Assembly: GCA_035551935.1 (NCBI GenBank) | Contig: DASZMJ010000030.1 | Span: 1 to 15,805, forward strand | Direction of reading: 5' to 3' | DNA: 15,805 bases | Origin: DASZMJ01 sp035551935 | GTDB taxonomy: Bacteria; Planctomycetota; Planctomycetia; Isosphaerales; Isosphaeraceae | Shown: positions 1 to 7,200 of the stretch, in pieces | How the letters are laid out: every line of letters starts with the position of its first letter | Numbering within the stretch: position 1 is the first letter of the stretch | Made by a program: the position numbers and the translations under genes | Notes under the pieces: model-generated | The model's database searches: none | What the model saw: the letters and a program-made list of their open reading frames with translations, nothing else | What the model was told of the DNA's origin: nothing

Positions 1-17
1 GGGCCCGATCCGGGCCC
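1..17. terminator. GC hairpin at window edge, possible terminator of an upstream gene
   Basis: Perfect 7-bp arms (gggcccg / cgggccc) enclose a 3-nt loop at the very start of the window. There is no T-tract after it. It may be the end of a terminator for a gene lying before the window, but it touches the edge, so neither its full extent nor its gene can be seen. Confidence 0.25.
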
Positions 18-55
18 TCGGACGACCGCCATGCATCAGCGAAGGCCGATCCGAA

Positions 56-137
56 GGGGTCGGCGGCGCTCGCGGTGCGTCCCCGTAGCAGGCACGCGGA
101 GCGTGCCTGCTACGGGGTCGGCAGTGCTCGCGGTGCG
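56..137. repeat. 24-bp near-direct repeats flanking the palindrome
   Basis: Copies at 56-79 and 114-137 agree at 22 of 24 positions (start ggggtcggc, end gctcgcggtgcg) and lie 58 bp apart, one on each side of the 81-117 hairpin. The gggg that starts the second copy is also the end of the hairpin's right arm. This could be a local tandem duplication or a relic of an insertion event. No transposase is present. Confidence 0.6.
81..117. repeat. Perfect extragenic palindrome, REP-like
   Basis: The 17-bp arms 81-97 (ccccgtagcaggcacgc) and 101-117 are exact reverse complements around the loop gga. The tetranucleotide GTAG occurs in each arm when read 5' to 3' on its own strand. Short GTAG-bearing palindromes between genes are typical of REP elements moved by RAYT-type transposases. 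Membership of that class is inferred from structure only. It lies about 100 bp upstream of the possible -10 element of the next gene, so it could also be the end of an upstream transcript. Confidence 0.7.
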
Positions 138-190
138 AGGGGAGGGGGCAGGGGACGAGGGCAACCTTGCAACGGGCCTGGGACGGCCGG

Positions 191-219
191 TGGCGGCGGC
201 GGCCCGGGGCGGGTATAAC
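191..219 (+). promoter_or_regulatory. Possible promoter of the oxidoreductase gene
   Basis: TATAAC at 214-219 matches the sigma70 -10 box at 5 of 6 positions and stands out in very GC-rich surroundings. The -35 region 17 bp upstream (TGGCGG at 191-196) is poor. Transcription would start near 226 and give a leader of about 75 nt. Confidence 0.3.
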
Positions 220-300
220 GGCAGGCATCGATCGCCGGGCCACCGACCGCGGTCCGACGCGACCCACCGACCGATTCAACCCCGACGGAGCCCACCTCCC

Positions 301-1596
301 ATGCGCGAGCCGAAGACGTCGCGACGCGCCTTCGTCCGCCAGTCCGCCCTGACGGCGACCGTCGCCGCGGCGGCGCCGTTCCACCTGGCGACCCACGCCC
401 ACGCCCATGCCGGCGGCAACGAGACCCTCCGCGTCGGCCTCGTCGGCTGCGGCGGCCGAGGCACCGGCGCCGCGTCGCAGGCCCTGGCCGCCGACCCCGG
501 CGTCAAGCTCGTCGCCATGGCCGACGCCTTCCAGGACCGCCTCGACCGCAGCCTCCAGGAGCTCCGGAACGGCTCGCCGCACAAGGACCGCATCGACGTC
601 CCCAAGGACCGTCAGTTCACGGGCTTCGACGCCTACAAGCACGTGATCGACCAGGTCGACGTTGTGCTCCTGACCACCCCGCCCCACTTCCGGCCGACCC
701 ACCTGGCCTACGCCGTCGAGAAGGGCATCCACGCCTTCGTCGAGAAACCCGTCGCCACCGACGCCCCGGGCGTCCGCGCCGTCATCAAGGCGTGCGACGA
801 CGCCAAGGCCAAGAACCTCTCGATCGTCGGCGGCCTCTGCTGGCGGTACCACGACCCGCGCCGCGAGACGATGAAGCGCGTCGCCGACGGCGCGATCGGC
901 GACGTGGTGGCCGTCGAGACGGTGTACAACTCGGGCGGCGTCTGGGAGCCGCGCGCCACCCGCGAGCAGTGCGGCTCGGACATGGAGTACCAGATGCGCA
1001 ACTGGTACTATTACGCCTGGCTCAGCGGCGACCACATCGTCGAGCAGGCCGTCCACGGCATCGACACGATGGCCTGGGCCCTCGGCGATAGGCCGCCGAT
1101 CCAGTGCTGGGGCACCGGCGGCCGTCAGGAGCGCATCGACCCGAAGTACGGCAACATCTACGACCACTTCGCCATCGTCTACGAGTACCCCGACAACGTC
1201 CGCGGCTATCACCACTGCCGGCACTGGTCCGGCGAGGACGTCGCCCAGAAGACCAAGGACACCGTCCTCGGCTCCAAGGGCTCCTGCGACGTCTTCGGCC
1301 ACAAGATCAGCGGCGCGACCTCGTGGCGCTACCGCGGGCCGAACAACGACATGTACCAGGCCGAGCACGACGCCCTCTTCGCGTCGATCCGCGCCTCCAA
1401 GCCGATCAACGACGGCCTCTTCCTGACCCGGAGCAGCCTGCTGGCCTTGATGGGCCGCATGGCCGCCTACACCGGCGAGGTCATCACCTGGGAGATGGCG
1501 CTGAACTCCAAGGAGAGCCTCGCCCCCTCCTCCTACACCTGGGGCGACGCCCCCGACCGCCCTGTCCCCCGGCCCGGCACCACGAAGTTCGCCTGA
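301..1596 (+). CDS. Tat-exported Gfo/Idh/MocA-family oxidoreductase
   Basis: This 431-residue protein is a probable NAD(P)-dependent sugar or polyol oxidoreductase working in the periplasm. Residues 7-12 (SRRAFV) form a twin-arginine motif, followed by an Ala-rich hydrophobic stretch and a likely cleavage site near the His/Ala segment at 32-38, so the enzyme is probably exported folded with its cofactor. The Rossmann nucleotide loop is GCGGRG at 49-54. The family EKP motif is at 148-150. A conserved segment has His252 and Asp255 (HGID), the usual catalytic His region. The C-terminal half fits the family's alpha/beta substrate domain. The start at 301 is chosen over an in-frame ATG at 31 because it gives a proper Tat signal; ggag at 287-290 can serve as ribosome binding site. 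Many paralogues occur in planctomycetes and the substrate cannot be assigned. It appears to be transcribed alone. Confidence 0.92.
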   Translation: MREPKTSRRAFVRQSALTATVAAAAPFHLATHAHAHAGGNETLRVGLVGCGGRGTGAASQALAADPGVKLVAMADAFQDRLDRSLQELRNGSPHKDRIDVPKDRQFTGFDAYKHVIDQVDVVLLTTPPHFRPTHLAYAVEKGIHAFVEKPVATDAPGVRAVIKACDDAKAKNLSIVGGLCWRYHDPRRETMKRVADGAIGDVVAVETVYNSGGVWEPRATREQCGSDMEYQMRNWYYYAWLSGDHIVEQAVHGIDTMAWALGDRPPIQCWGTGGRQERIDPKYGNIYDHFAIVYEYPDNVRGYHHCRHWSGEDVAQKTKDTVLGSKGSCDVFGHKISGATSWRYRGPNNDMYQAEHDALFASIRASKPINDGLFLTRSSLLALMGRMAAYTGEVITWEMALNSKESLAPSSYTWGDAPDRPVPRPGTTKFA

Positions 1597-1647
1597 GGTC
1601 GTCGGGCGGCCGAGCCCGGAGGTCGACGAGCCCACGAAGGACGGCGG

Positions 1648-1682
1648 GAGGCCCCGCGGGTCGTCGGACCCGGGGGGCCCTC
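1648..1682 (+). terminator. GC-rich hairpin after the oxidoreductase gene
   Basis: An uninterrupted gggtc/gaccc stem with loop gtcg is extended outward by further G-C pairs with one G-G mismatch and one bulge, ending about 85 nt after the stop codon. There is no T-tract directly after it. It is probably a transcription terminator separating the oxidoreductase from the transporter gene. Confidence 0.45.
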
Positions 1683-1691
1683 GTCGATCCG

Positions 1692-1728
1692 TCGATAAAA
1701 ATAAAAATAATTCATATGTTTATTTTTG
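1692..1728 (+). promoter_or_regulatory. AT-rich island, possible promoter of the transporter gene
   Basis: About 34 bases at 1695-1728 are almost entirely A/T, in strong contrast to the surroundings. They contain an 8-bp A/T-only inverted repeat (1703-1710 with 1720-1727) around a loop containing CATATG. A weak sigma70-like pair is TCGATA (1692-1697) and TATGTT (1715-1720), 17 bp apart, each matching consensus at 4 of 6 positions. Such islands in GC-rich genomes often mark promoters or sites for nucleoid proteins. The exact elements are uncertain. Confidence 0.35.
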
Positions 1729-1820
1729 GAATCGTCGTGCCCTGGCGTCCCGTCATCGTTCCCCGTCCCTCTTCCGGGGCCGGCCGACGTCCTCGACGAT
1801 GAACGGCTAGGAGTTCACCG

Positions 1821-3338
1821 ATGCGGGTCCGACGTTCCCCGGCCCGAGCCCTGCTCTGCGGGCTCGCTCTGTCGATCGGCGCCTCGGCCGCGGCCGAGGA
1901 GATCAAGGGGCGGATCAAGTCGGTCGACATGACGACTCGGACGCTGGTGCTCACCGACGCCAACCACAAGGAGATCCCGGTCCGGCTGCTCGGCCGCACC
2001 AGGCTGCTCGGCGAGGGGGGCAAGGCGATCGGCCTGACCAGGCTCAAGGAGGGGACGCCGGTCGTCGTCAGCAACGACGTCGTCGCCTCGACGATCGTCG
2101 TCGAGAAGGCCCCGGAGGCGACGGCGGCCGGGCCGCGGTCGATCCTCGGCGAGTTCTGGGACAACTTCCAGCACAACCTGTTCAAGCCCCTGCTCCTGTT
2201 CTTCTACATGGGTTTTCTCGTCACTTTCCTGAAGGTGAAGTTCGAGTTCCCGTACGTCATGTATCAGGCGCTGACGATCTTCCTGCTGATCTCCATCGGC
2301 TGGCACGGCGGCGAGGAGCTGGCGAAGCTGAATGCGTCGAGCCTGGGCCCGGTCGTCGGGTTCATGGCCGTGGGGTTCCTGGCGAATGCCGTGGTCGGCC
2401 TGCTCGCCTACGGGCTGCTCAACGTGATGACGACCCTGCGCCGGGTCGACAAGGCGACGGTGGCCGGCTTCTACGGCTCGGACTCGGCCGGGACGTTCGT
2501 GACCTGCCTCGGCGTCCTGACGACGGCCGGCATCCTCTACGACGCGTACATGCCGGTGATGCTGGCCGTCATGGAGATCCCGGGTTGCCTGGTGGCCCTC
2601 TTCCTCATCTCGCGGCTCCGCGAGCGGGGGATGGACGCGCTGGGCAACATGCCCGACGAGCCGGGATACGACCCGACCGCCGGGCCGGCCCGGCCGCCGC
2701 TCGACGAGCACGGCCACGTCGTCCATGCGCCGATGGGGCGGCAGGCGATGGCGCTGGAGAAGACGTCGGGGGGCAACGGCGACGACGAGGCCAAGCCCCG
2801 TCGGCGGAAGCCGGCGCTGGACGCCAAGCTGCTCCACGAGGTCTTCCTCAACCCGGGGCTCTACCTGCTCTTCGGCGGCATCGTCATCGGCTTCATCAGC
2901 CAGTCTCAGGGGCCGGAGGTCACGCGCGACGACGACAACTTCTTCAATGCGCTGTTCCAGGGCGTCCTCTGCCTGTTCCTGCTGGAGATGGGGATGACGG
3001 CCTCGCGCAAGCTCAAGGACCTGGCGACCGCGGGCCCGGGTTTCATCATCTACGGCCTGCTGGCGCCGAACCTCTTCGCGACGTTCGGGATCGTCGTCGC
3101 CCACGCGTTCGCGGTGCTCTCGGGCACGCACTTCGAGCTGGGAACCTATGTGCTCTTCTCGGTGCTCTGCGGCGCCGCGTCGTACATCGCCGTGCCGGCG
3201 GTGCAGCGGATGGCGATCCCGGAGGCGAGCCCGACGCTCCCGCTGGCCGCGTCGCTGGGCCTGACCTTCTCGTGGAACGTCACCATCGGCATTCCGATCT
3301 ACATCGAGGTGGCCAGGCTCGTGCAGCGGCTCTTCTGA
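1821..3338 (+). CDS. SbtA-family sodium-dependent bicarbonate transporter with extra N-terminal beta domain
   Basis: This 505-residue inner-membrane protein resembles the SbtA (Sbt_1) family of Na+-driven bicarbonate importers. Residues 1-25 look like a cleavable signal peptide ending near Ala-Ser-Ala. Residues about 27-95 form a small beta-rich domain (GRIKSVD, TRTLVLTD, LKEGTPVVV) similar in style to OB-like DUF5666 domains, which would lie in the periplasm. The transporter begins near Phe112. Family landmarks are an IGWHGG segment (159-164), GSDSAGT (219-225), a hydrophilic charged loop at roughly 266-345 separating two membrane halves, an LLEMGM helix, and a final block from Gly451 with a Pro- and Ser-rich helix break. 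Usual SbtA proteins are about 370 residues, so the N-terminal domain and long loop are additions. No SbtB (PII-like) gene is adjacent. The start has a good ribosome binding site (aggag, 1809-1813). Bicarbonate as substrate is inferred from the family. Confidence 0.85.
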   Translation: MRVRRSPARALLCGLALSIGASAAAEEIKGRIKSVDMTTRTLVLTDANHKEIPVRLLGRTRLLGEGGKAIGLTRLKEGTPVVVSNDVVASTIVVEKAPEATAAGPRSILGEFWDNFQHNLFKPLLLFFYMGFLVTFLKVKFEFPYVMYQALTIFLLISIGWHGGEELAKLNASSLGPVVGFMAVGFLANAVVGLLAYGLLNVMTTLRRVDKATVAGFYGSDSAGTFVTCLGVLTTAGILYDAYMPVMLAVMEIPGCLVALFLISRLRERGMDALGNMPDEPGYDPTAGPARPPLDEHGHVVHAPMGRQAMALEKTSGGNGDDEAKPRRRKPALDAKLLHEVFLNPGLYLLFGGIVIGFISQSQGPEVTRDDDNFFNALFQGVLCLFLLEMGMTASRKLKDLATAGPGFIIYGLLAPNLFATFGIVVAHAFAVLSGTHFELGTYVLFSVLCGAASYIAVPAVQRMAIPEASPTLPLAASLGLTFSWNVTIGIPIYIEVARLVQRLF

Positions 3339-3372
3339 GCGGGCCCGCCTGGGCGTCGGCCGGCCGTTCGGA

Positions 3373-3402
3373 TTGACAGGATGCCGCCGCCGACTGAATA
3401 AT
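3373..3402 (+). promoter_or_regulatory. Sigma70-type promoter for the small secreted protein
   Basis: A perfect TTGACA -35 box at 3373-3378 and AATAAT (5 of 6) at 3397-3402 are separated by 18 bp. Transcription would start near 3409, about 35 nt before the ATG at 3443. It is the best consensus promoter I found in the window and supports the small downstream gene being real. It lies 35 bp after the transporter stop codon. Confidence 0.6.
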
Positions 3403-3442
3403 ACATCGAGAAGGCCGGAGCCATCGGGTGCGGAAGGGGCTG

Positions 3443-3808
3443 ATGTTCGATCGGAACTCCTTTCATCGTGCGATCCGCGTCGTCGCCGCGTTGGCGGTGC
3501 TGACGGCGGTGATGACCTCGCCGATCCGACCGGCCGTGACCGGCTCCGCCCCCATCGTCCCCAATTACCTCCGCCGCAACTTCGCCGTCCCCCCGACCCT
3601 CTCGAAGCGCGTCTGCATGCCGTCGCAGGCGCTGCAGGCGGCCCCGCTCAAGGCCGTCCGCTCGGAGGGCGAGGAAGAACCGCTCGGCCGGGCATCGTGC
3701 CCGACCTGGGCCCTCTCCGGTCCGATCCTCTCCGCCACTCTCCGGCCGACGGTCCGCGACCCGATCGGCCCCTGCCAATCGCCGTCCTCCCAGCCCCTCC
3801 GCTGCTGA
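3443..3808 (+). CDS. Small secreted protein of unknown function
   Basis: A predicted 121-residue protein that I do not recognise. Residues about 10-24 are hydrophobic (IRVVAALAVLTAVM) after a positively charged start, which fits a signal peptide with cleavage somewhere around 30-36. The mature part is rich in Pro, Ser, Leu and Arg and has four Cys, one of them the last residue; disulfides or metal binding are possible. Third codon positions are mostly G/C, as in the neighbouring genes, and a consensus promoter sits just upstream. GGAAGGGG at 3432-3439 can act as ribosome binding site. A GTG at 3428 is an in-frame alternative start that would add five residues. The next gene is 404 bp away, so this looks like a separate unit. 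It could still be a chance open frame. Confidence 0.5.
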   Translation: MFDRNSFHRAIRVVAALAVLTAVMTSPIRPAVTGSAPIVPNYLRRNFAVPPTLSKRVCMPSQALQAAPLKAVRSEGEEEPLGRASCPTWALSGPILSATLRPTVRDPIGPCQSPSSQPLRC

Positions 3809-4212
3809 GCCGAAGCCCCGCATCTCGGCGCGCCGACCACTTTGCGCGCCGCGTGGGGGTCTCGTCAGGCGCCCCGCCCTGCGACGGCCACCCGATCTCA
3901 ACGCCCGCGGTCCGGCTCGTCGGGGATCAATCCGTGCCGGGCTCCCCCCGGCCTCGGAAGCCCCGGCCGGTGGACGAAGCGGTATCGTGGTCGCGGTCGC
4001 TGTTGCCCTCGATAGGCCGACCCGGGTTGAACGGGGGTGGCGAACACGCCCCTCGCGACATCCGATCGGCGATGGTAATCTCTTTGCATACGACCTGGGA
4101 ATGAAGGGCACCCGCCGGACCTCCGGCAGCACCGCCCGCACCGACACCAACGGGCCCAGCAGGCCGTGACGTCGGGCCTACCAGGACCAGGAATCGGCCC
4201 GGAGTTCGCGCG
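3809..4212. other. Intergenic region upstream of the efflux cluster
   Basis: About 400 bp with no convincing gene on either strand; the open frames here are Arg/Pro-rich and lack ribosome binding sites. It holds a hairpin just after the small gene and presumably the promoter and leader of the RND gene, but no clear -35/-10 pair could be picked. ggag at 4201-4204 lies 8 nt before the RND start codon. Confidence 0.55.
3826..3851 (+). terminator. Hairpin after the small secreted protein gene
   Basis: Perfect 8-bp arms (cggcgcgc / gcgcgccg) surround a 10-nt loop, beginning 17 nt after the stop codon. There is no downstream T-tract, so this is a weak terminator candidate based on position and stem strength. 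Confidence 0.35.
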
Positions 4213-7200
4213 ATGAATCCGACAGTCTTCGCCATGCGGCGACCGGTCACGACCATGATGATGGTCGTCGGCCTAATTAGTTGCGGCGCCTTGGCCTACG
4301 AACGAATGCGGGTGGACATCTTCCCCTCGCTGAACACCCCGAAGATCTACGTCTTCCTCGACTACATCGGCATGAGCCCCGACCAGATGGAGGGGTTCAT
4401 CGTCAACCAGCTCGAGCTCTACTTCCAGTACGTCGACGGCATCCAGGACATCAACACCCGCAACATCCAGCAGGTCGCCCTCTGCGAGCTCTCGTTCTTC
4501 CCCGGCACCGACATGGGGCAGGCGATGGCGCAGGTGGTCGCCATGAGCGACCGGGCCATGTCGTGGATGCCCAAGGGGACGCTGCCGCCGATGATCATGC
4601 GCATGGACGCTGGCAGCGTCCCCGTCGGCTACCTCGTGCTGGAGAGCAAGGCGACGTCGCTCGGCCTGATGGGCGACTACGCGCAGAACGTGATTCGGCC
4701 GCTCGTGCAGAAGTTCGTCCCCGGCACGGTGGCGATCTCGCCGTTCGGGCCGAACATGCGGTCGGTCGTCATCAACGTCGACCCGCAGAAGTTGCTCGCG
4801 TACAACCTCACGCCGCAGAAGGTCGTCGACGCCTTGGCCACCGGCAACACGATCATCCCGGCGGGGAACATCTACGTCCACGACTTCATGCCGGTCGTCG
4901 CCAACAACGCGACGATCGTCGACATCCAGCGGCTCGGCGAGATCCCGCTAAGGATGGAGAAGAACGTCTACCTCCGCGACGTGGCGACCTTCACCGACGA
5001 CACCGACATCACGTATGGGTACGCCCTCGTCAACGGCAAGAAGTCGGTGTACCTGCCGATCATCAAGAAGGACACCGGCTCGACCCTAACGGTCGTCGCC
5101 GACGTCCACAAGGCGATGAAGACCTTCCGCGACGCGGTGCCGAAGGACGTGTCGGTGAACTTCGAGTTCGACGAGTCGCCGACGGTGGTGGCGGCCGTCG
5201 AGAGCGTCGCGACCGAGGGGGCGATCGGCGCCGGGCTGACCGGGCTGATGATCCTGCTGTTCCTCCGCGACTGGCGGAGCGTGCTGGTCGTCGTGGCCAA
5301 CATCCCGCTGGCGTTGCTCGGGTCGCTGTTCGGGCTCTGGGTCACGGGCAACACGATCAACATCATGTCGCTGGGCGGCATGGCCCTGGCGATCGGCATC
5401 CTCGTCGACGAGTCGACGGTGACGGTCGAGAATATCCACGTGCAGATGCAGCGCACGGAGAACATCGCCACGGCGGTGCTCCGCGGCAGCCTCCTGACGG
5501 CGGTGCCGCGGCTCCTGGCCTTGATGTGCATCCTGTCGGTGTTCATCCCGGCGTTCATCATGGCCGACCCGCTGCGGTCCTTGTTCATGCCGCTGACCCT
5601 GGGCGTCGGCTTCGCCATGATCTCGTCGTACCTGCTCTCCAGCACGTTCGTGCCGATCATGAGCGTGAGCCTGCTGAAGCACATGGGCCACCACGACGAG
5701 GAGGCCGGGCTGTTCGGCCGCGTGCTCAAGGGATATCGCAAGGTGGTGGGCTGGTTCGTCCACCTCCGCCTCGTGCTGGTGCCGGCCTACCTGGTCGGCT
5801 GCTGCCTGATCCTCGGGCTGCTGGGGCTCCAGGTCGGCCGAGAGCTGTTCCCGCAGATCGACTCGGGGCAGTTCGTGCTCCGGTTCCGGCCGCCGCCCGG
5901 CTCGAGCCACGACCTGACCCGCGAGATGGCGGTGAAGTGCCTCGAGGAGATCGAGCGCGAGGTCAAGCCGGAGAACATCCAGATCTCGATGGGCTACGTC
6001 GGCCAGGTGGCGCCGAACTTCGGCATCGACAACATGGTCCTGTTCATGCGCGGCCCCGACGACGGCCAGCTCCGCGTCGCGTTGCGCGACGAGGGCGGCA
6101 TCAAGCTCGCCCCGCTCCGCGAGCGCCTCCGCAAGGTCCTCCCCGAGCGGGTGATCCCCTGGCTGGCGAAGCGACTCGAGCAGGGGGGCCTCTCCAGGGC
6201 CGAGGCGGAGGCGCAGGCCAAGACCGCGATCTTCGGCTTCGAGCCGGGCGACATCGTGACCAACGTCATGAGCTTCGGCTCGCCGATGCCGATCGCCGTC
6301 CGCGTCGTCGGCACCGACCTGAAGCTGGTCCGCCAGCACGCCGAGAAGATCGCCGCCGAGATGCGACGCATTCCGTATCTCCGCGACGTCCAGTTCCAGC
6401 AGGAGCTGGACTATCCCTCGGTCGAGGTCGACATCGACCGCGAGAAGGCCGGGCTCAGCGGCGCCAAGGTCGAGGACGTGCGCCAGGCGCTGGTCATGGC
6501 CACGGCGTCGACCCGCTTCAGCAACCTCAATTACTGGATCGACGTGAAGACCGGCTTCGACTACCTGGTCCAGATCCAGGTGCCCCCGCTCCGGATGGAG
6601 AAGCCGGAAGACGTCGAGATCCTGCCGCTGGAGTCGGTCAATCCCGAGGTCAACCTGATGATCCGCGACGTGGCGAAGGTCCGCCGGGGTGTGCGACCCG
6701 GCGAGATCGACCGCGACATGTCGCAGCGGTACGTGACGCTCGTGGCCAACGTCGAAGGCGAGGACATGGGCCGTGCCGCGGACCAGGTCGCCAAGGCGAT
6801 CGACGCCGTCGGCGAGCCGCCCCGCGGCGTCCGGATCGAGGAGATGGGCCAGCTCCCGCCGATGAACGAGATGTTCCAGTCGCTGGGCATCGGGCTCGGG
6901 GTCGCCGTCTTCGTGATCTTCATCCTGCTGACGGCCTACTTCCAGTCGGCGCCGCTGGCCTTGATCTCCGTCGGCGCCGTCCCGGGGGTGCTCGCGGGCA
7001 TCGCGACGATCCTGTTCTTCACGGGCACCTCGCTGAATATCGAGTCGTTCATGGGCTCGATCATGTGCCTGGGCGTCTCGGTGTCGAACTCGGTCATGCT
7101 CGTGACCTTCATGGACGAGCACTGGAAGGGGGGTTCGTCGTCGGTCGAGGCGGCGATCGTCGGCGCCGGCGACCGGCTGCGGCCGATCCTGATGACGGCG

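Larger units (their letters stand above)
1..300. other. Non-coding stretch before the oxidoreductase gene
   Basis: No convincing gene was found. The reading frame of the downstream oxidoreductase stays open back to an ATG at 31, but that extension runs through a perfect palindrome at 81-117 and would put about 90 Arg/Gly-rich residues ahead of a well-formed Tat signal. I therefore treat it as non-coding. The region holds an edge hairpin, a palindrome inside a near-direct repeat, and a possible -10 element at 214-219. Confidence 0.6.

Noticed and set aside
31..300. 90-residue N-terminal extension of the oxidoreductase
   Set aside because: It would run through the perfect palindrome at 81-117 and bury the Tat signal inside the protein. 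The ATG at 301 gives a normal twin-arginine signal.
1815..3131. 438-codon open frame on the minus strand opposite the transporter
   Set aside because: The product is Arg/Glu/His-rich with no recognisable fold, while the plus strand has a clear membrane protein with signal peptide and ribosome binding site.
1821..3338. Possible assignment of the transporter to Na+/H+ antiporters or bile-acid-type symporters
   Set aside because: The order of motifs, the split into two halves by a hydrophilic loop, and the MGM and final Ser/Pro-rich helix fit SbtA better; the choice rests on remembered family sequences.
3373..4104. 243-codon plus-strand frame overlapping the small secreted protein
   Set aside because: It would start inside the -35 box of the promoter, has no ribosome binding site, and is Arg/Pro-rich without domains. 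The 3443-3808 frame has a signal peptide and better codon bias.
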